NCBI RefSeq assembly: GCF_000225505.1
Contig: NZ_BACI01000108.1
Span: forward strand, 1-42,751
Length of the DNA stretch: 42,751 nt
DNA from: Gordonia alkanivorans NBRC 16433
GTDB lineage: Bacteria; Actinomycetota; Actinomycetes; Mycobacteriales; Mycobacteriaceae
Direction of reading: 5' to 3'
The position numbers and the translations under genes were made by a program. The notes below the pieces were generated by a model that saw nothing but the letters and a program-made list of their open reading frames with translations, searched no databases and was not told the origin of the DNA. Each line of letters begins with the position of its first letter. Position 1 is the first letter of the stretch. Of this stretch, positions 7,832 to 17,208 are shown one piece after another.

Positions 7832-8668
7832 TCAGCCCCGGCGAGTCAGCGTCCGACGCGCGATGCGGGCGACCGCCTCGTCGATGAGCCGGCCGGCACT
7901 GTCGGTCGCGGCTCCCTGCCCGGCGGCATCGAATGCCGCCAGCACGTCGACCGCTGTGTCCACCTCGGACGCGGTCGGTGCGAGACCGGCACGGGCGGGC
8001 CGGATCTGGCGCGGGTGGATGCACGCACGACCGAAGAAGCCCAGCCCGGTCAGGCGCCGGGTCTCGGTCTCGAACGACTCCGGATCGTCGATGACCGGCG
8101 ACGCGGCCGCGAGTGGTGGCCGGATCCGTGCCGCCGCCGACGCGGCCACGACTTGGGAACGTGCCCAGAGCAACTCGTCGCCGACGACCGGCGTCACGCC
8201 GAGGTCCGCAGCCAGGTCCACCTCGCCGATCTGCACGAACTCGACGCGGGGGCCGGCGGCGATCGCCGGCGCATTCACCAGACCCGCACCGGTCTCGATC
8301 AGCGGTGAGACCGGCGTCCGCGGACGGCCCTCCGCAGCCTCGAGGTCGGTGAGCATCCGGTCCACGCGATCCAGCGTCGCGCGATCATCGCATTTGGGCA
8401 GCCAGATGCCGTCGGCCCCACACCGGACCGCCATGGTCAGGTCGTCGAGGAGTTCGGCGCCGGGATTCACCCGTACCCACGTGGGCACCCCGGCCCGGTC
8501 GCGCTTCTCCAGCCAGGTCCCCACCGCGATGCGCGCGGAGTCCTTGGCCGCGACCGGTACCGCGTCCTCGAGGTCGAGGACCACGGCGTCGGTACCGGAC
8601 GTGGTCGCCTTGCCGAACCGTTCGGGCCGGTCGCCCGGTACGTACAGGTAGACGAGCGGCGAACTCAT
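7832..8668 (-). CDS. CitE-like CoA-ester lyase (HpcH/HpaI aldolase family)
   Basis: This 278-residue TIM-barrel lyase is of the citrate lyase beta / malyl-CoA / citramalyl-CoA lyase type. Family landmarks are YVPGDRPERF (9-18), LDLEDAV (31-37), RVNP (66-69), the metal-binding Glu of IETGAGL (Glu 125) and GEVDLAADLG with metal-binding Asp 151. Such enzymes split 3-hydroxy-acyl-CoA esters (citramalyl-, malyl-, hydroxymethylglutaryl-like) into acetyl-CoA or propionyl-CoA and an oxoacid. It is the last gene of the minus operon; its ATG overlaps the acyl-CoA dehydrogenase stop as ATGA. The reading frame stays open upstream, but ATG 8668 fits the family N-terminus. It is the likely C-C cleavage step of the pathway. 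Confidence 0.85.
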   Translation of the reverse strand: MSSPLVYLYVPGDRPERFGKATTSGTDAVVLDLEDAVPVAAKDSARIAVGTWLEKRDRAGVPTWVRVNPGAELLDDLTMAVRCGADGIWLPKCDDRATLDRVDRMLTDLEAAEGRPRTPVSPLIETGAGLVNAPAIAAGPRVEFVQIGEVDLAADLGVTPVVGDELLWARSQVVAASAAARIRPPLAAASPVIDDPESFETETRRLTGLGFFGRACIHPRQIRPARAGLAPTASEVDTAVDVLAAFDAAGQGAATDSAGRLIDEAVARIARRTLTRRG

Positions 8669-9828
8669 CCGACGGTGACGGTTCCGTTGACCAGCGCCTT
8701 GGCGATGACGGTCCGCATGATGTCGTTGGTCCCCTCGCCGATCGACATCAACGGCGCATCGCGGTAGTAGCGCTCGACGTTGAACTCGGTCGAGTAGCCG
8801 TAGCCGCCGTGGATACGCATCGCCTCGAGGCTGGCGGTGATCGCGGTCTCCGACGCGAAGTACTTCGCCATTCCGGCCTCCCCGTCGACACGTGCACCCG
8901 AATCCGCCTTGGCAGCAGCCCAATACGTCATGAGACGCGCCGCCTGCAGCTGGGTGGCGATGTCGGCGAGCTTGAGCTGGATCGCCTGGAAGTCGGAGAT
9001 CGGCTTCCCGAAGGCGGTGCGCTCGCGTGAATAGTTGAGCGCCGCGTCGTACGACGCCTGCGCGATGCCGACGCTGCGGCCGGCGATGTTGAGGCGGCCG
9101 ATCTCCAACCCGGACAGCGCCTGCTGCATACCGCGGCCCTCGACCCCGCCGAGCAGTGTCGACGCCGGTACCCGCACCTCGTCGAGGAAGATCTCGCACG
9201 ATTCGGTGCCCTTGTAACCGAGCTTGCCGAGGTCTCGCTGCACTTCGAATCCGGGCGTCGTGGTGTCGACGAGCAGGATGCTCATGCCCTTGTGCGCCGG
9301 CGAAGCCGACGGATCCGTCTTGACCAGGACGGGGAGCACATTCGCGTGGCGTGCGTTGGTGATCCACGTCTTGGTGCCGCGGATGACGTAGTCATCGCCG
9401 TCGCGGGTGGCGGTGGTCTTGATGCCCTGCAGGTCGGTGCCTGCACCCGGTTCGGTCAGTCCGATGCCGGTACGGCATTCACCGGTCGCCAGCCGGGGCA
9501 ACCACTGTTGCTTCTGCTCCTCGGTGCCGTGCCGCGCGATCATCCAGCACGCCAGGTTGTGACTGCCCAGGATGCCGGCGATACCCATCCAGCCGCGGGC
9601 GATCTCCTCGTAGACGAGGGTGAAGGACACCATGTCGAGTTCGAGTCCGCCGTACTCCTCCGGCGTGGTGATCCCGAACAGACCCATGTCCCGCAGCCGC
9701 GCGACGATCTCCGTGGGATAGCGGCCCTCGCGTTCCCATTCGTTGGCGACCGGGATGATCTCCTTGTCGACCAGCTGACGGAGCGCCGACCGGAAGTCGC
9801 GCTGTTCCTCGGTGAAGCTGAAATCCAT
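8665..9828 (-). CDS. Acyl-CoA dehydrogenase
   Basis: This is a full-length FAD-dependent acyl-CoA dehydrogenase of 387 residues. The N-terminal helical domain begins DFSFTEEQ; the flavin-binding segment GIGLTEPGAGTD is at about 121-132, followed by KTWITNA. The C-terminal domain carries the expected catalytic Glu in IGEGTNDIMR (Glu 365). ATG 9828 is preceded by AAGGA, which decides the start within a longer open frame. It would introduce an alpha-beta double bond into a CoA ester, feeding the MaoC hydratase of the same operon. It lies 76 bases after the MmgE/PrpD stop, the only non-overlapping junction in this operon. Confidence 0.9.
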   Translation of the reverse strand: MDFSFTEEQRDFRSALRQLVDKEIIPVANEWEREGRYPTEIVARLRDMGLFGITTPEEYGGLELDMVSFTLVYEEIARGWMGIAGILGSHNLACWMIARHGTEEQKQQWLPRLATGECRTGIGLTEPGAGTDLQGIKTTATRDGDDYVIRGTKTWITNARHANVLPVLVKTDPSASPAHKGMSILLVDTTTPGFEVQRDLGKLGYKGTESCEIFLDEVRVPASTLLGGVEGRGMQQALSGLEIGRLNIAGRSVGIAQASYDAALNYSRERTAFGKPISDFQAIQLKLADIATQLQAARLMTYWAAAKADSGARVDGEAGMAKYFASETAITASLEAMRIHGGYGYSTEFNVERYYRDAPLMSIGEGTNDIMRTVIAKALVNGTVTVG

Positions 9829-9904
9829 TGTGTGATCCTTGATCTGAGAGGTGATCGGAGATGTTAGACCCGGGCCCGGCCGCGGACCGGCAGGTGAAGG
9901 TGGG

Positions 9905-11290
9905 TCAGCTCGCGGAGAGGATGTCGGCCGCGAGCGCCGGGATCTGCCCCACGGACGGTGCGTCGCACAGACCGAGAACGGTCTGGACGAGTGCCTCGGA
10001 GGCCTCTCCCCCGCCGGCGTTGCCCCGGAACTTCTCGGCGACCGCGGCATCGTCCATCGGACGGCCGGAAGTGCCTCGGCTGCAGGGAACCTCGCCGACG
10101 AGCCGGGTGGCGTCGTCGAGGGTGATGACCGCCCGGCCGGCGGCGTCGGCGGCCGGGCGGGCATCGGGTGCGGGGACGACGTCGACGAGTGCGGCGGTGG
10201 CGGCCACCTCGGGTCGGACGATCGAGGCCTCGGCGTAGGTGTCGACGGTGACCGCTCCGTCGTGGACGAGTGCGGCGACGCTCCACGGCAGGTCGAACTT
10301 CGCGTCGTAGATGCTGCGGGGACTGCGTGTACCGGTGCCCGGCCCACACACGATGTCCACGCTGTCGGGATGGACGTCGACGCTGATGGCAGTGATACGC
10401 GACGCCGACACCTCGGTGCCCGATCGCGCGGCCTCGGCCAGAGCCTGCGCGACCGCATCGAGCGAGGCATGCATGAGTTGACAGCTCGGGTACGGCTTGA
10501 TGCCGATACCGGCGCTCTCCCAACGAGTTCCGAGATCGGCGACGATCCCGTCGGGATCCACGTCGCGGTCGGCGAGCGCGCGGTACAGCCCGCGCCGGCC
10601 CTCCAGCACCGATTCGGGTCCGCTGGCCCCGGCCAGCGCCAGGCGCGCGGCGAGGACGCCGTTGAAACCCGCGTTCCCCGGATGCAGGACCTTGGTGTTG
10701 GCCCCGGTGTCGAGGAACTCGAGCAAGCCGCCCGACGACGACGCCGCGATGCCGATCGCATCGGTCAGACGATCGGCGTCGGCGCCGTACAGCAGGCCGG
10801 CGGCGACGGCACCGGCGAGCGGGCCGACGACGGCGGTCGCATGGAGGCCGCGCGCGTGGAAGCCGTGTGGTGCGGCCGCGCCCAGTCGACAGGCGATCTC
10901 CAGCCCGGCCACCAGCGCGGTCACCGTCTGCGCGCCGGTCGCCCCGACTTCCTCGGCGACGGCCAGGACAGCCGGCGCCACGACCGTCGTCGGATGCACG
11001 AGTGCACCGGCATGCGTGTCGTCGAAGTCCAGGGCATGCATCAGCACCCCGTTCGCGAAGGCTGCCGCGGGCGCCGAGATGGCGTCGGAGTCACCGAGCG
11101 GATGTGCCTGCGCCGGGCCGCCGAGCCCGCGGGCCACGGACAGTCCGGGTCCGCCCTGGTCGAGCCGGCGGGCTCCGATGGCATTGCCGATGCCGTCGAG
11201 CAGGTGTCGCAGCGCTGCCCGCCGGGTGGCCTCGGGAATGTCATCGATGTCGAGGGCCGCGGCCCAGCTCGCGAGGCGGCGGGCGGTCAT
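9905..11290 (-). CDS. MmgE/PrpD family protein
   Basis: This 461-residue protein belongs to the MmgE/PrpD family, which includes 2-methylcitrate dehydratase, cis-aconitate decarboxylase and iminodisuccinate epimerase. Recognisable segments are MHALDFDDTH near residue 85, the LHPGNAGFNG region near 200, and KPYPSCQLMHA near 265, which is a family landmark. The precise reaction cannot be read from the sequence; dehydratase, decarboxylase or epimerase acting on a polycarboxylate are all possible. The ATG overlaps the CaiB stop as ATGA, so it is translationally coupled. In this setting it may act on a tri- or dicarboxylic intermediate before or after CoA activation. Confidence 0.85.
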   Translation of the reverse strand: MTARRLASWAAALDIDDIPEATRRAALRHLLDGIGNAIGARRLDQGGPGLSVARGLGGPAQAHPLGDSDAISAPAAAFANGVLMHALDFDDTHAGALVHPTTVVAPAVLAVAEEVGATGAQTVTALVAGLEIACRLGAAAPHGFHARGLHATAVVGPLAGAVAAGLLYGADADRLTDAIGIAASSSGGLLEFLDTGANTKVLHPGNAGFNGVLAARLALAGASGPESVLEGRRGLYRALADRDVDPDGIVADLGTRWESAGIGIKPYPSCQLMHASLDAVAQALAEAARSGTEVSASRITAISVDVHPDSVDIVCGPGTGTRSPRSIYDAKFDLPWSVAALVHDGAVTVDTYAEASIVRPEVAATAALVDVVPAPDARPAADAAGRAVITLDDATRLVGEVPCSRGTSGRPMDDAAVAEKFRGNAGGGEASEALVQTVLGLCDAPSVGQIPALAADILSAS

Positions 11291-12498
11291 GGCGTGGCCT
11301 GTGCGATCGATCCGAAAGCACCGGCGTCGACCAGCCCGCGGACGTCCTCTGCGCTGTAGCCGAGCAGTTCCATCACCTCGTCGAAGTTCTCGTTGCGACG
11401 CGGTGCCCGACGATACTCCGCGGGCTCGTTGCCGAAGCGCACCGGTGAGGTGACCTGACGTACCTCACCCCACACCTCGTGTTCGGTGGTGGCGATGAGC
11501 CCGCGCGCCAGGGTGTGTTCCTCGGTCAGCGCCTGTTCGACGTCGTTGATGGGCCCCGTCGGCACACCCGCCTCGGTCAGCAACGACACCCAGTGATCGA
11601 CCGTCGCCTCGGCGAATCGCTTCTCGAGCAACGGCAGCAGTTCGTCCTTGTGCTCACCACGGGCGGTGAAGTCGGTGAACCGCGGGTCCTCGAGAAGTTC
11701 CGGCAGCCCGATCGTCTCGGCCAACCGCACCCAGAACTTCTCCTTGGCGCAACCGACGACGAACCAGCCGTCGGAGGCTTCAAAGGCCTGGAACGGCACC
11801 AGAGACGGATGTGCCGAGTTCTTGGTGCGTCCCGGCCGGTATCCGGCGTTGAGGTGCCAGGCGGCCGGGTAGGTGAGCATCGAGATCGCGGTGTCGTAGA
11901 GCGAGACGTCGCAGTCGCCGCCGACACCGTCGCGACGGGCGGCGTGCAGGCCGGACATCAGACTGAGCGCCGCGACGTACCCGCCGCAGAAATCGACAAG
12001 GGACAGACCGGATTTGGTGGGCGGTCCATCGGGGTCACCCGTCAGGTCCATCCATCCGGCCAGGCCCTGCAGGATGTAGTCGTAGCCGGGCTGCTTCGCG
12101 CGCGGACCGGTCATGCCGAACCCCGTCAGGCTGCAGCACACGATGGCCGGGTTGAGGTGCTTGAGGTCGTCGTAGGTGATCTTGATCTTCGCCGGCACAT
12201 CGCCGCGCAGATTCGAGTACACCGCATCGCTGGTGCGCACCAGATCTTCGAACACCCTGCGCCCGCCGGGGGTTCCGAGGTCGAGCGACAGGCTGCGCTT
12301 GTTGCGGTTGAAGGTCTCGAAGAACAGGGAGTCCTCGCCCTTGTTGTAGGGCGGAACGTATCGCCCGACGTCGCCACCGGAGGTCGGCTCCTCGATCTTG
12401 AGCACGTCGGCCCCGAGGTCGGCGAGGTGGACGCTGCCGAAGGGGCCGGCGCCGTACTGTTCGACGGCGATGATCCGGACGTCCTCGAGCGGCCTCAT
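11287..12498 (-). CDS. CaiB/BaiF family CoA-transferase
   Basis: This 403-residue class III CoA-transferase matches the family length. It has the N-terminal LADLGADVLKIE segment, NRNKRSLSLDL near 64-74 and the conserved catalytic Asp at residue 169 in LSLVDFCGG, the same number as in formyl-CoA transferase. It transfers CoA from a donor thioester (often succinyl-CoA) to a carboxylic acid, so it is the likely activation step. ATG 12498 overlaps the MaoC stop as ATGA, and its own stop overlaps the MmgE/PrpD start. The frame is open further upstream, but the family N-terminus starts here. Confidence 0.9.
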   Translation of the reverse strand: MRPLEDVRIIAVEQYGAGPFGSVHLADLGADVLKIEEPTSGGDVGRYVPPYNKGEDSLFFETFNRNKRSLSLDLGTPGGRRVFEDLVRTSDAVYSNLRGDVPAKIKITYDDLKHLNPAIVCCSLTGFGMTGPRAKQPGYDYILQGLAGWMDLTGDPDGPPTKSGLSLVDFCGGYVAALSLMSGLHAARRDGVGGDCDVSLYDTAISMLTYPAAWHLNAGYRPGRTKNSAHPSLVPFQAFEASDGWFVVGCAKEKFWVRLAETIGLPELLEDPRFTDFTARGEHKDELLPLLEKRFAEATVDHWVSLLTEAGVPTGPINDVEQALTEEHTLARGLIATTEHEVWGEVRQVTSPVRFGNEPAEYRRAPRRNENFDEVMELLGYSAEDVRGLVDAGAFGSIAQATP

Positions 12499-13052
12499 GA
12501 CCGCGCGTCCTCGGTCTGGGCGGCGACGACCTCGGTCAGCGAGGGCGCCTTGACCTCGGGGAAGTAGTTCTGTCCGATACCGCTCTCGCGGGTCGCGACC
12601 ATGACCGAGCGGTTCCAGGCGACCACGACCTCGCCGTCCTGATTGATCCCGCGGGTGACCATCGACACGATGCCCGCGTAGGGACGAGACTTGGACCGGC
12701 GCAGGTCGGTGCAGATGCTCTCGGCGTAGATCGTGTCGCCGACGTACACCGGATGCTGGAGTTTGACGCCGGTGAACTGGAGGTTGGCGACGGCGTTCTG
12801 ACTCATGTCGATCACCGACAGTCCGAGCACCAGGGCGATGGTCAGCCCCGAGTTCACGATCACCTTGCCGTCGGTGATGGGATTCGTCCGGGCGAGATGT
12901 TCGTTGAAGTGGTTCTGGTTGGTGTTCATCGTCAGGCACGTGATCCACGCGTTGTCGGTGTCGGTGATCGTGCGGCCCATCGGGTGCTGGTAGACGTCGC
13001 CCACGACGTAGTCCTCGAAGAAACGTCCGAGCGTGGCGGGATGGGTGGTCAA
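12495..13052 (-). CDS. MaoC-like enoyl-CoA hydratase
   Basis: This 185-residue single hot-dog-fold hydratase starts from TTG 13052. The N-terminal GRFFEDYVVGDVYQHPMGRTIT is typical of mesaconyl/itaconyl-CoA-type and related MaoC hydratases. The active-site region MNTNQNHFNEH (about 42-52) supplies the Asn/His pair. The TTG start is favoured because AGGAGG (complement of 13057-13062) lies directly upstream and because the protein then begins close to the family N-terminus; the longer frame to 13136 would run into the promoter. It is the first gene of the minus operon. With the CitE-like lyase it would make a hydratase-lyase pair that converts an unsaturated CoA ester into two smaller products. 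Confidence 0.85.
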   Translation of the reverse strand: MTTHPATLGRFFEDYVVGDVYQHPMGRTITDTDNAWITCLTMNTNQNHFNEHLARTNPITDGKVIVNSGLTIALVLGLSVIDMSQNAVANLQFTGVKLQHPVYVGDTIYAESICTDLRRSKSRPYAGIVSMVTRGINQDGEVVVAWNRSVMVATRESGIGQNYFPEVKAPSLTEVVAAQTEDARS

Positions 13053-13107
13053 TGGTCCTCCTGAGGGGGTGCGGCGTCCCGAAGATGTAGCGCCGTGACG
13101 CGGACCA

Positions 13108-13136
13108 CCATAAACATCTGATCTTTTGACCGTCAA
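13108..13136 (-). promoter_or_regulatory. Candidate promoter and operator of the MaoC-to-CitE operon
   Basis: On the minus strand TTGACG (13136-13131) and TTATGG (13113-13108) are separated by 17 bases, with about 50 bases to the TTG start. The -35 element lies inside a perfect palindrome TTGAC-C-GTCAA (13126-13136), which could be a repressor site, for instance for the GntR regulator of this locus. Confidence 0.45.
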
Positions 13137-13159
13137 GGCCGCGCCGGTCCTGGATGTTT

Positions 13160-13172
13160 GACGAATTTCGTC
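13160..13172. promoter_or_regulatory. Perfect 13-bp palindrome in the divergent intergenic region
   Basis: GACGAA-T-TTCGTC is a perfect inverted repeat centred about 37 bases from the TTGAC-C-GTCAA palindrome, between the two divergent catabolic operons. It could be an operator for the GntR/FCD protein encoded downstream. Confidence 0.4.
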
Positions 13173-13200
13173 TCTAGGGTTGCCGAAACAATCGGAGGTA

Positions 13201-13229
13201 TTGCAAGATGCACTCGAGCGGACTTATGG
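13201..13229 (+). promoter_or_regulatory. Candidate promoter of the hyuAB-amidase operon
   Basis: TTGCAA (13201-13206) and TTATGG (13224-13229) are 17 bases apart. The -10 hexamer is the same as that of the divergent promoter. The start codon of hyuA is about 80 bases downstream. Confidence 0.3.
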
Positions 13230-13307
13230 CTCAGATCACTTCTGTCACCGGCTGATCGCATCGATCCGGCGGCGGCGTGACGGCTTTGGAATAGGAAGCG
13301 AGTTTCG

Positions 13308-15386
13308 ATGAAACGAATCGGCGTGGATGTGGGCGGCACGTTCACCGACCTGGTCCTGTGGGACGACGACGGGACGGTGACGGTGCACAAGACGCCGTCG
13401 ACCAACCACGATCCCTCGATCGGCACGATGGACGGGATCGAGGTGCTCGCCCAGCGCGCAGGCATCGACGTCGCCGACATCGAGATGTTCTTCCACGGGA
13501 CCACCGTGGCGACCAACATCGTCCTCGAGCACAACGGCAGCGACGTCGGCATGATCACCACCGACGGGTTCCGCGATCTCCTGCACATCGCGCGCAAGAA
13601 GCGTCCGCTGAACTACTCCAACTACCAGGATCTGCCCTGGCAGAAGTGGCAGCTGGTGCCGCGCCGCAACCGGCGCACGGTGCCGGAACGCATGGACGCC
13701 GCAGGCAACGTGCTGACCCCACTCGACGAGGACGCGGTCCGGCGTGAGGTCGCGCTACTCCGCGAACGCGGGGTCGAGGCGATCGCCGTCGCGTTCCTGC
13801 ACGCCTACCGGAATCCCACCCATGAGCAGCGGGTCCGGGAGATCATCGCCGAGGAGTACCCCGGCGTGTTCATCTCCCTCTCGAGCGACGTCGCCTCGCA
13901 GTACCGCGAGTACGAACGCTTCTCCACCACCGCCCTCAACGCCTTCGTCGGCCCCAAGACCTCCCGCTACATCGAGAACCTGGCCGGGAAGGCCAAGGCC
14001 GCACAGGTCGGCGAGGACGTCCACCTGATGACCTCGGCCGGCGGTCTCGTCACGTCGCGGAGCGCGAGCGAGGTCCCGGTATCGCTGCTGACCAGCGGTG
14101 TCGTCGCCGGACTTCTCGGCGGCTGCTTCATCGGCAAGGCCTCGGGCTACCCGAGCGTCATCACCCTCGACGTGGGCGGCACCTCGGCCGACATCGGCGT
14201 CGCACCGGACGGCAAGCTCCGGATGAAGCACCTGCTCGACACCCGCATCGGTGACTATCACGCGATGGTCCCGATGGCCGAGGTCGACACCATCGGCGCC
14301 GGCGGCGGATCGATCGCCAGCATCGACGAGGGCGGCATGTTCCGCGTCGGACCGCGCAGCGCCGGCGCCATGCCGGGACCCGCCTGCTACAACCGCGGCG
14401 GCACCGAACCCACCTCCACCGACGCCATGGTGGTCATGGGATGGCTCGGAGCCGACAGCTTCCTGTCCGGAACCATGGAGGTGAAGCCCGAGCTGGCGAC
14501 CGAGGCGGTCAAGACCCACATCGCCGACAAACTCGGTGCCGATCTCGAACATGCCGCGATGGGCATCTTCCAGATCCTCGCCCACTCGATGACCGAGGCC
14601 ATCTCCCTGCACTCGGTGCGCAAGGGCTACGACCCGCGTGAGTTCTCGCTGGTCGCCGAGGGTGGTGCCGGGCCGCTGTACGCATGGCAGATCGCCGAGC
14701 ATCTGGGCATCCCCCGCGTCATCGTCCCCGGCCATCCCGGGATCACCTCGGCGGTCGGCCTGCTGACCACCGACGTGCGGTACGAGGTCCCCACCACGGT
14801 CTGGACCTCCTCGGCCGAGCCCGATCTCGAACTGCTTCGACGCGAGATGGACCGACTCGCCGACCAGGCCGTCGCCCAGCTACGCGCCGACGGCATCGCC
14901 GACGAGGACATCACCCTCGAGCGCAGCGTCGACTGCCGTTACGTCGGACAGGGTTACGAGCTGCGCGTGCCTGCACCCGCCGGCGAGATCACTGCCGAAT
15001 GGGTCGAGCAGACCGCGGCCACCTTCCACGAGGTGCACGGTCGCACCTACTCCCAGCGCTTCGACGACAAGCCGGTGCAGCTGGTCAACATCCGGGTGAC
15101 CGGTGTCGGCGCGGTCGAGCACATCCGCATCTCGGAAATCGAGAAGGGCGACGCCGACGCGTCGGGAGCGATCAAGACCACCACCCAGGCGTTGTTCTGG
15201 AAGAACGACTCCGCCGATCCCGAGTGGGTCGACACTCCGATCTACGACCGCGCATTGTTCAAGGCGGGCAACACCTTCGAAGGTCCGGCGATCGTTCAGC
15301 AGTTCGATTCGACGACGATCGTCGGCATCGGGCAGAAGGCCACGGTCGACGCCGTCGGTCACATCATCATCGAGAGGAGCGCCTGA
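13308..15386 (+). CDS. hyuA: Hydantoinase/oxoprolinase family protein, subunit A
   Basis: This 692-residue ATP-binding subunit has the actin-like ATPase motifs GVDVGGTFTDL (4-14), HGTTVATN and LDVGGTSADIG (near 288), and the C-terminal hydantoinase A domain. The family includes N-methylhydantoinase, 5-oxoprolinase, caprolactamase and acetone/acetophenone carboxylase. No carboxylase gamma-type gene is present, which favours an ATP-dependent amide hydrolase. The start has an AGGAAG site (in AATAGGAAGCG). The gene precedes hyuB by one base and is divergent from the MaoC-to-CitE operon. It probably forms a complex with the HyuB product. The true substrate is unknown: a hydantoin, lactam or cyclic imide are candidates. 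Confidence 0.9.
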   Translation: MKRIGVDVGGTFTDLVLWDDDGTVTVHKTPSTNHDPSIGTMDGIEVLAQRAGIDVADIEMFFHGTTVATNIVLEHNGSDVGMITTDGFRDLLHIARKKRPLNYSNYQDLPWQKWQLVPRRNRRTVPERMDAAGNVLTPLDEDAVRREVALLRERGVEAIAVAFLHAYRNPTHEQRVREIIAEEYPGVFISLSSDVASQYREYERFSTTALNAFVGPKTSRYIENLAGKAKAAQVGEDVHLMTSAGGLVTSRSASEVPVSLLTSGVVAGLLGGCFIGKASGYPSVITLDVGGTSADIGVAPDGKLRMKHLLDTRIGDYHAMVPMAEVDTIGAGGGSIASIDEGGMFRVGPRSAGAMPGPACYNRGGTEPTSTDAMVVMGWLGADSFLSGTMEVKPELATEAVKTHIADKLGADLEHAAMGIFQILAHSMTEAISLHSVRKGYDPREFSLVAEGGAGPLYAWQIAEHLGIPRVIVPGHPGITSAVGLLTTDVRYEVPTTVWTSSAEPDLELLRREMDRLADQAVAQLRADGIADEDITLERSVDCRYVGQGYELRVPAPAGEITAEWVEQTAATFHEVHGRTYSQRFDDKPVQLVNIRVTGVGAVEHIRISEIEKGDADASGAIKTTTQALFWKNDSADPEWVDTPIYDRALFKAGNTFEGPAIVQQFDSTTIVGIGQKATVDAVGHIIIERSA

Positions 15387-15387
15387 C

Positions 15388-17208
15388 ATGGCGAAGACCC
15401 TGATGCCCACGGACGGCGTCTCCCTTGCGGCCGAGGCGAATCGGACCTGGGACACCGTCGAGGTGGACCCGATCACCCTGCGCGTCATCGGCGGCGCCCT
15501 CAACTCGATGGCCAAGGAGATGGCGCAGGTCCTCTACCGCATGGCCTACTCGAGCCTGATCCGCGAATCCGAGGACCTCGGCGCCGGCATCTTCGACGTC
15601 AACGGTCGCGAACTGTGCGAATCGGATTCGACGCCGATGCACTGCGGTTCCATTCCCGCCTACATCCGCGGCGTGAACCGGCGTCTCGCGGGCACCTACA
15701 AGCCGGGTGACGTGATCCTGCACAACCACCCGTATCACGGTGCGGCCCACTCCCCCGACTACGGCGTGATCATCCCGATCTTCTGGGAGGGCGAGCACAT
15801 CGGGTTCGCCGGCTGCACCGGTCACGTCTCCGACATCGGCGGCAACTTCCCCGGCCTGTGCATGGACGTCGTCGACGTCTGGGCCGAGGGCAAGCTGATG
15901 GATTCGATGAAGATCTACGACGGCGGCGTCCGCAACGACATGCTGATCCAGCACATCCTGGACAACGTGCGCACCCCGGAACAGAACCGCGGCGATCTCG
16001 AAGCCCTCATCGCCTGCTCGCGTATCGGCGAGAAGCGCTTCATCGAACTGCTCGAGAAGTACGGCCTCGACGTCGTGATGAGCGCCGCGGACCGGTGGAT
16101 GGACTACTCGGAGGAGATGCTGCGCAGCCGCATCCGGGCGATCCCGAACGGGAGCTACGAGGCACCCATCGGCTACCTCGACGACGACGGCAAGAACCGC
16201 GGTGTGCCGTTGAAGGTCGCGGTGCGCGTGCAGGTCGAGGACGAGGACGTGCTGATCGACCTCACCGGTTCCAACGACCAGGTGCCCACGGCGTTCAACG
16301 TGCCCTTCGAGGGTTCGGTGCTGCCCGTCGCGGTGAGCGCGATCCGCACCATCCTCCTCGACGAACACCTCACCGAGGAGTTCGTCCCACAGAACGACGG
16401 TTGCTTCCGCCCGGTGCGGGCCTACGCACCCGAGGGCACCATCTTCAACCCGGACTTCCCGGCATCGTGCTTCGCCCGGTTCTCCCAGGTCAACCGCATC
16501 TTCGACTCGATCAACCTGGCACTCGCGCCGGTGCTGCCCGAACGGGCGATCGCCGGCTCGTCGGCCGCCCTGTGTGCCATCGCGTACTCGGGTCTGGCGG
16601 AGGACGGCGAATCGTACTGGGTCTACATCGAGATCAACGAGGGTTCCTACGGTGCGCGCAACGGCAAGGACGGCATGGACGCCGTCGACGCCCTGATGGC
16701 CAACACCCGCAACAACCCGATCGAGGAGCTCGAGCTCAACCACGCCATGCGCGCGGAACGCTACGAGCTCCGCGACGAGTCCCCGGCCCCCGGGCAGTGG
16801 CGAGGCGGCATCGGAAGCGTGCGGACCTGGTATATGGAGACCGACACCTTCCTGGGCTCGGAGGCCGACAACCGCACGGATCCGCCGGCCGGCGCGCTCG
16901 GCGGCGGCGACGGCGCGTCGGGATCATTCATCCGGAACCCCGGCACCCCGGACGAGGAGGTGCTGTTCTCCAAGGTCACCCAGGAGGTCATCCACGCCGG
17001 TGACCGACTGGAGATCCGCATGCCCTCGGGTGGCGGTTTCGGAGATCCGTTCCTGCGCGATCCGTTCGCGGTGCTGTCCGACGTGTGGGACGAGTACCTC
17101 AGCGCGGAGGAGGCCCGACAGGACTACGGTGTCGTGGTGGACACCGACACCTGGACCATCGACGAGGCCGCCACCGAGGCGCTGCGCTCGGCTCGGGTGG
17201 CGTCCTGA
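15388..17208 (+). CDS. hyuB: Hydantoinase/oxoprolinase family protein, subunit B
   Basis: This 606-residue partner subunit of HyuA has the hydantoinase B domain across nearly its whole length. Landmarks are LYRMAYSSLIRESEDLGAGIFD near 48-70, the His-rich LHNHPYHGAAHSPDYG near 111-126 (a likely metal or active-site region) and the C-terminal GGGDGASG and PSGGGFGDP segments. GAGAGGAG lies just before ATG 15388, overlapping the hyuA end. The frame and start are clear. With HyuA it would hydrolyse a cyclic amide bond at the cost of ATP; the amidase downstream could act on the ring-opened product. Confidence 0.9.
   Translation: MAKTLMPTDGVSLAAEANRTWDTVEVDPITLRVIGGALNSMAKEMAQVLYRMAYSSLIRESEDLGAGIFDVNGRELCESDSTPMHCGSIPAYIRGVNRRLAGTYKPGDVILHNHPYHGAAHSPDYGVIIPIFWEGEHIGFAGCTGHVSDIGGNFPGLCMDVVDVWAEGKLMDSMKIYDGGVRNDMLIQHILDNVRTPEQNRGDLEALIACSRIGEKRFIELLEKYGLDVVMSAADRWMDYSEEMLRSRIRAIPNGSYEAPIGYLDDDGKNRGVPLKVAVRVQVEDEDVLIDLTGSNDQVPTAFNVPFEGSVLPVAVSAIRTILLDEHLTEEFVPQNDGCFRPVRAYAPEGTIFNPDFPASCFARFSQVNRIFDSINLALAPVLPERAIAGSSAALCAIAYSGLAEDGESYWVYIEINEGSYGARNGKDGMDAVDALMANTRNNPIEELELNHAMRAERYELRDESPAPGQWRGGIGSVRTWYMETDTFLGSEADNRTDPPAGALGGGDGASGSFIRNPGTPDEEVLFSKVTQEVIHAGDRLEIRMPSGGGFGDPFLRDPFAVLSDVWDEYLSAEEARQDYGVVVDTDTWTIDEAATEALRSARVAS

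Noticed and set aside
9851..11359. A 502-codon open frame antisense to the MmgE/PrpD gene
   Set aside because: Shadow of a well-supported family gene; no motif or ribosome site of its own.
13308..17208. Acetone or acetophenone carboxylase
   Set aside because: The gamma-type small subunit is missing and the neighbour is an amidase, which fits amide hydrolysis better.
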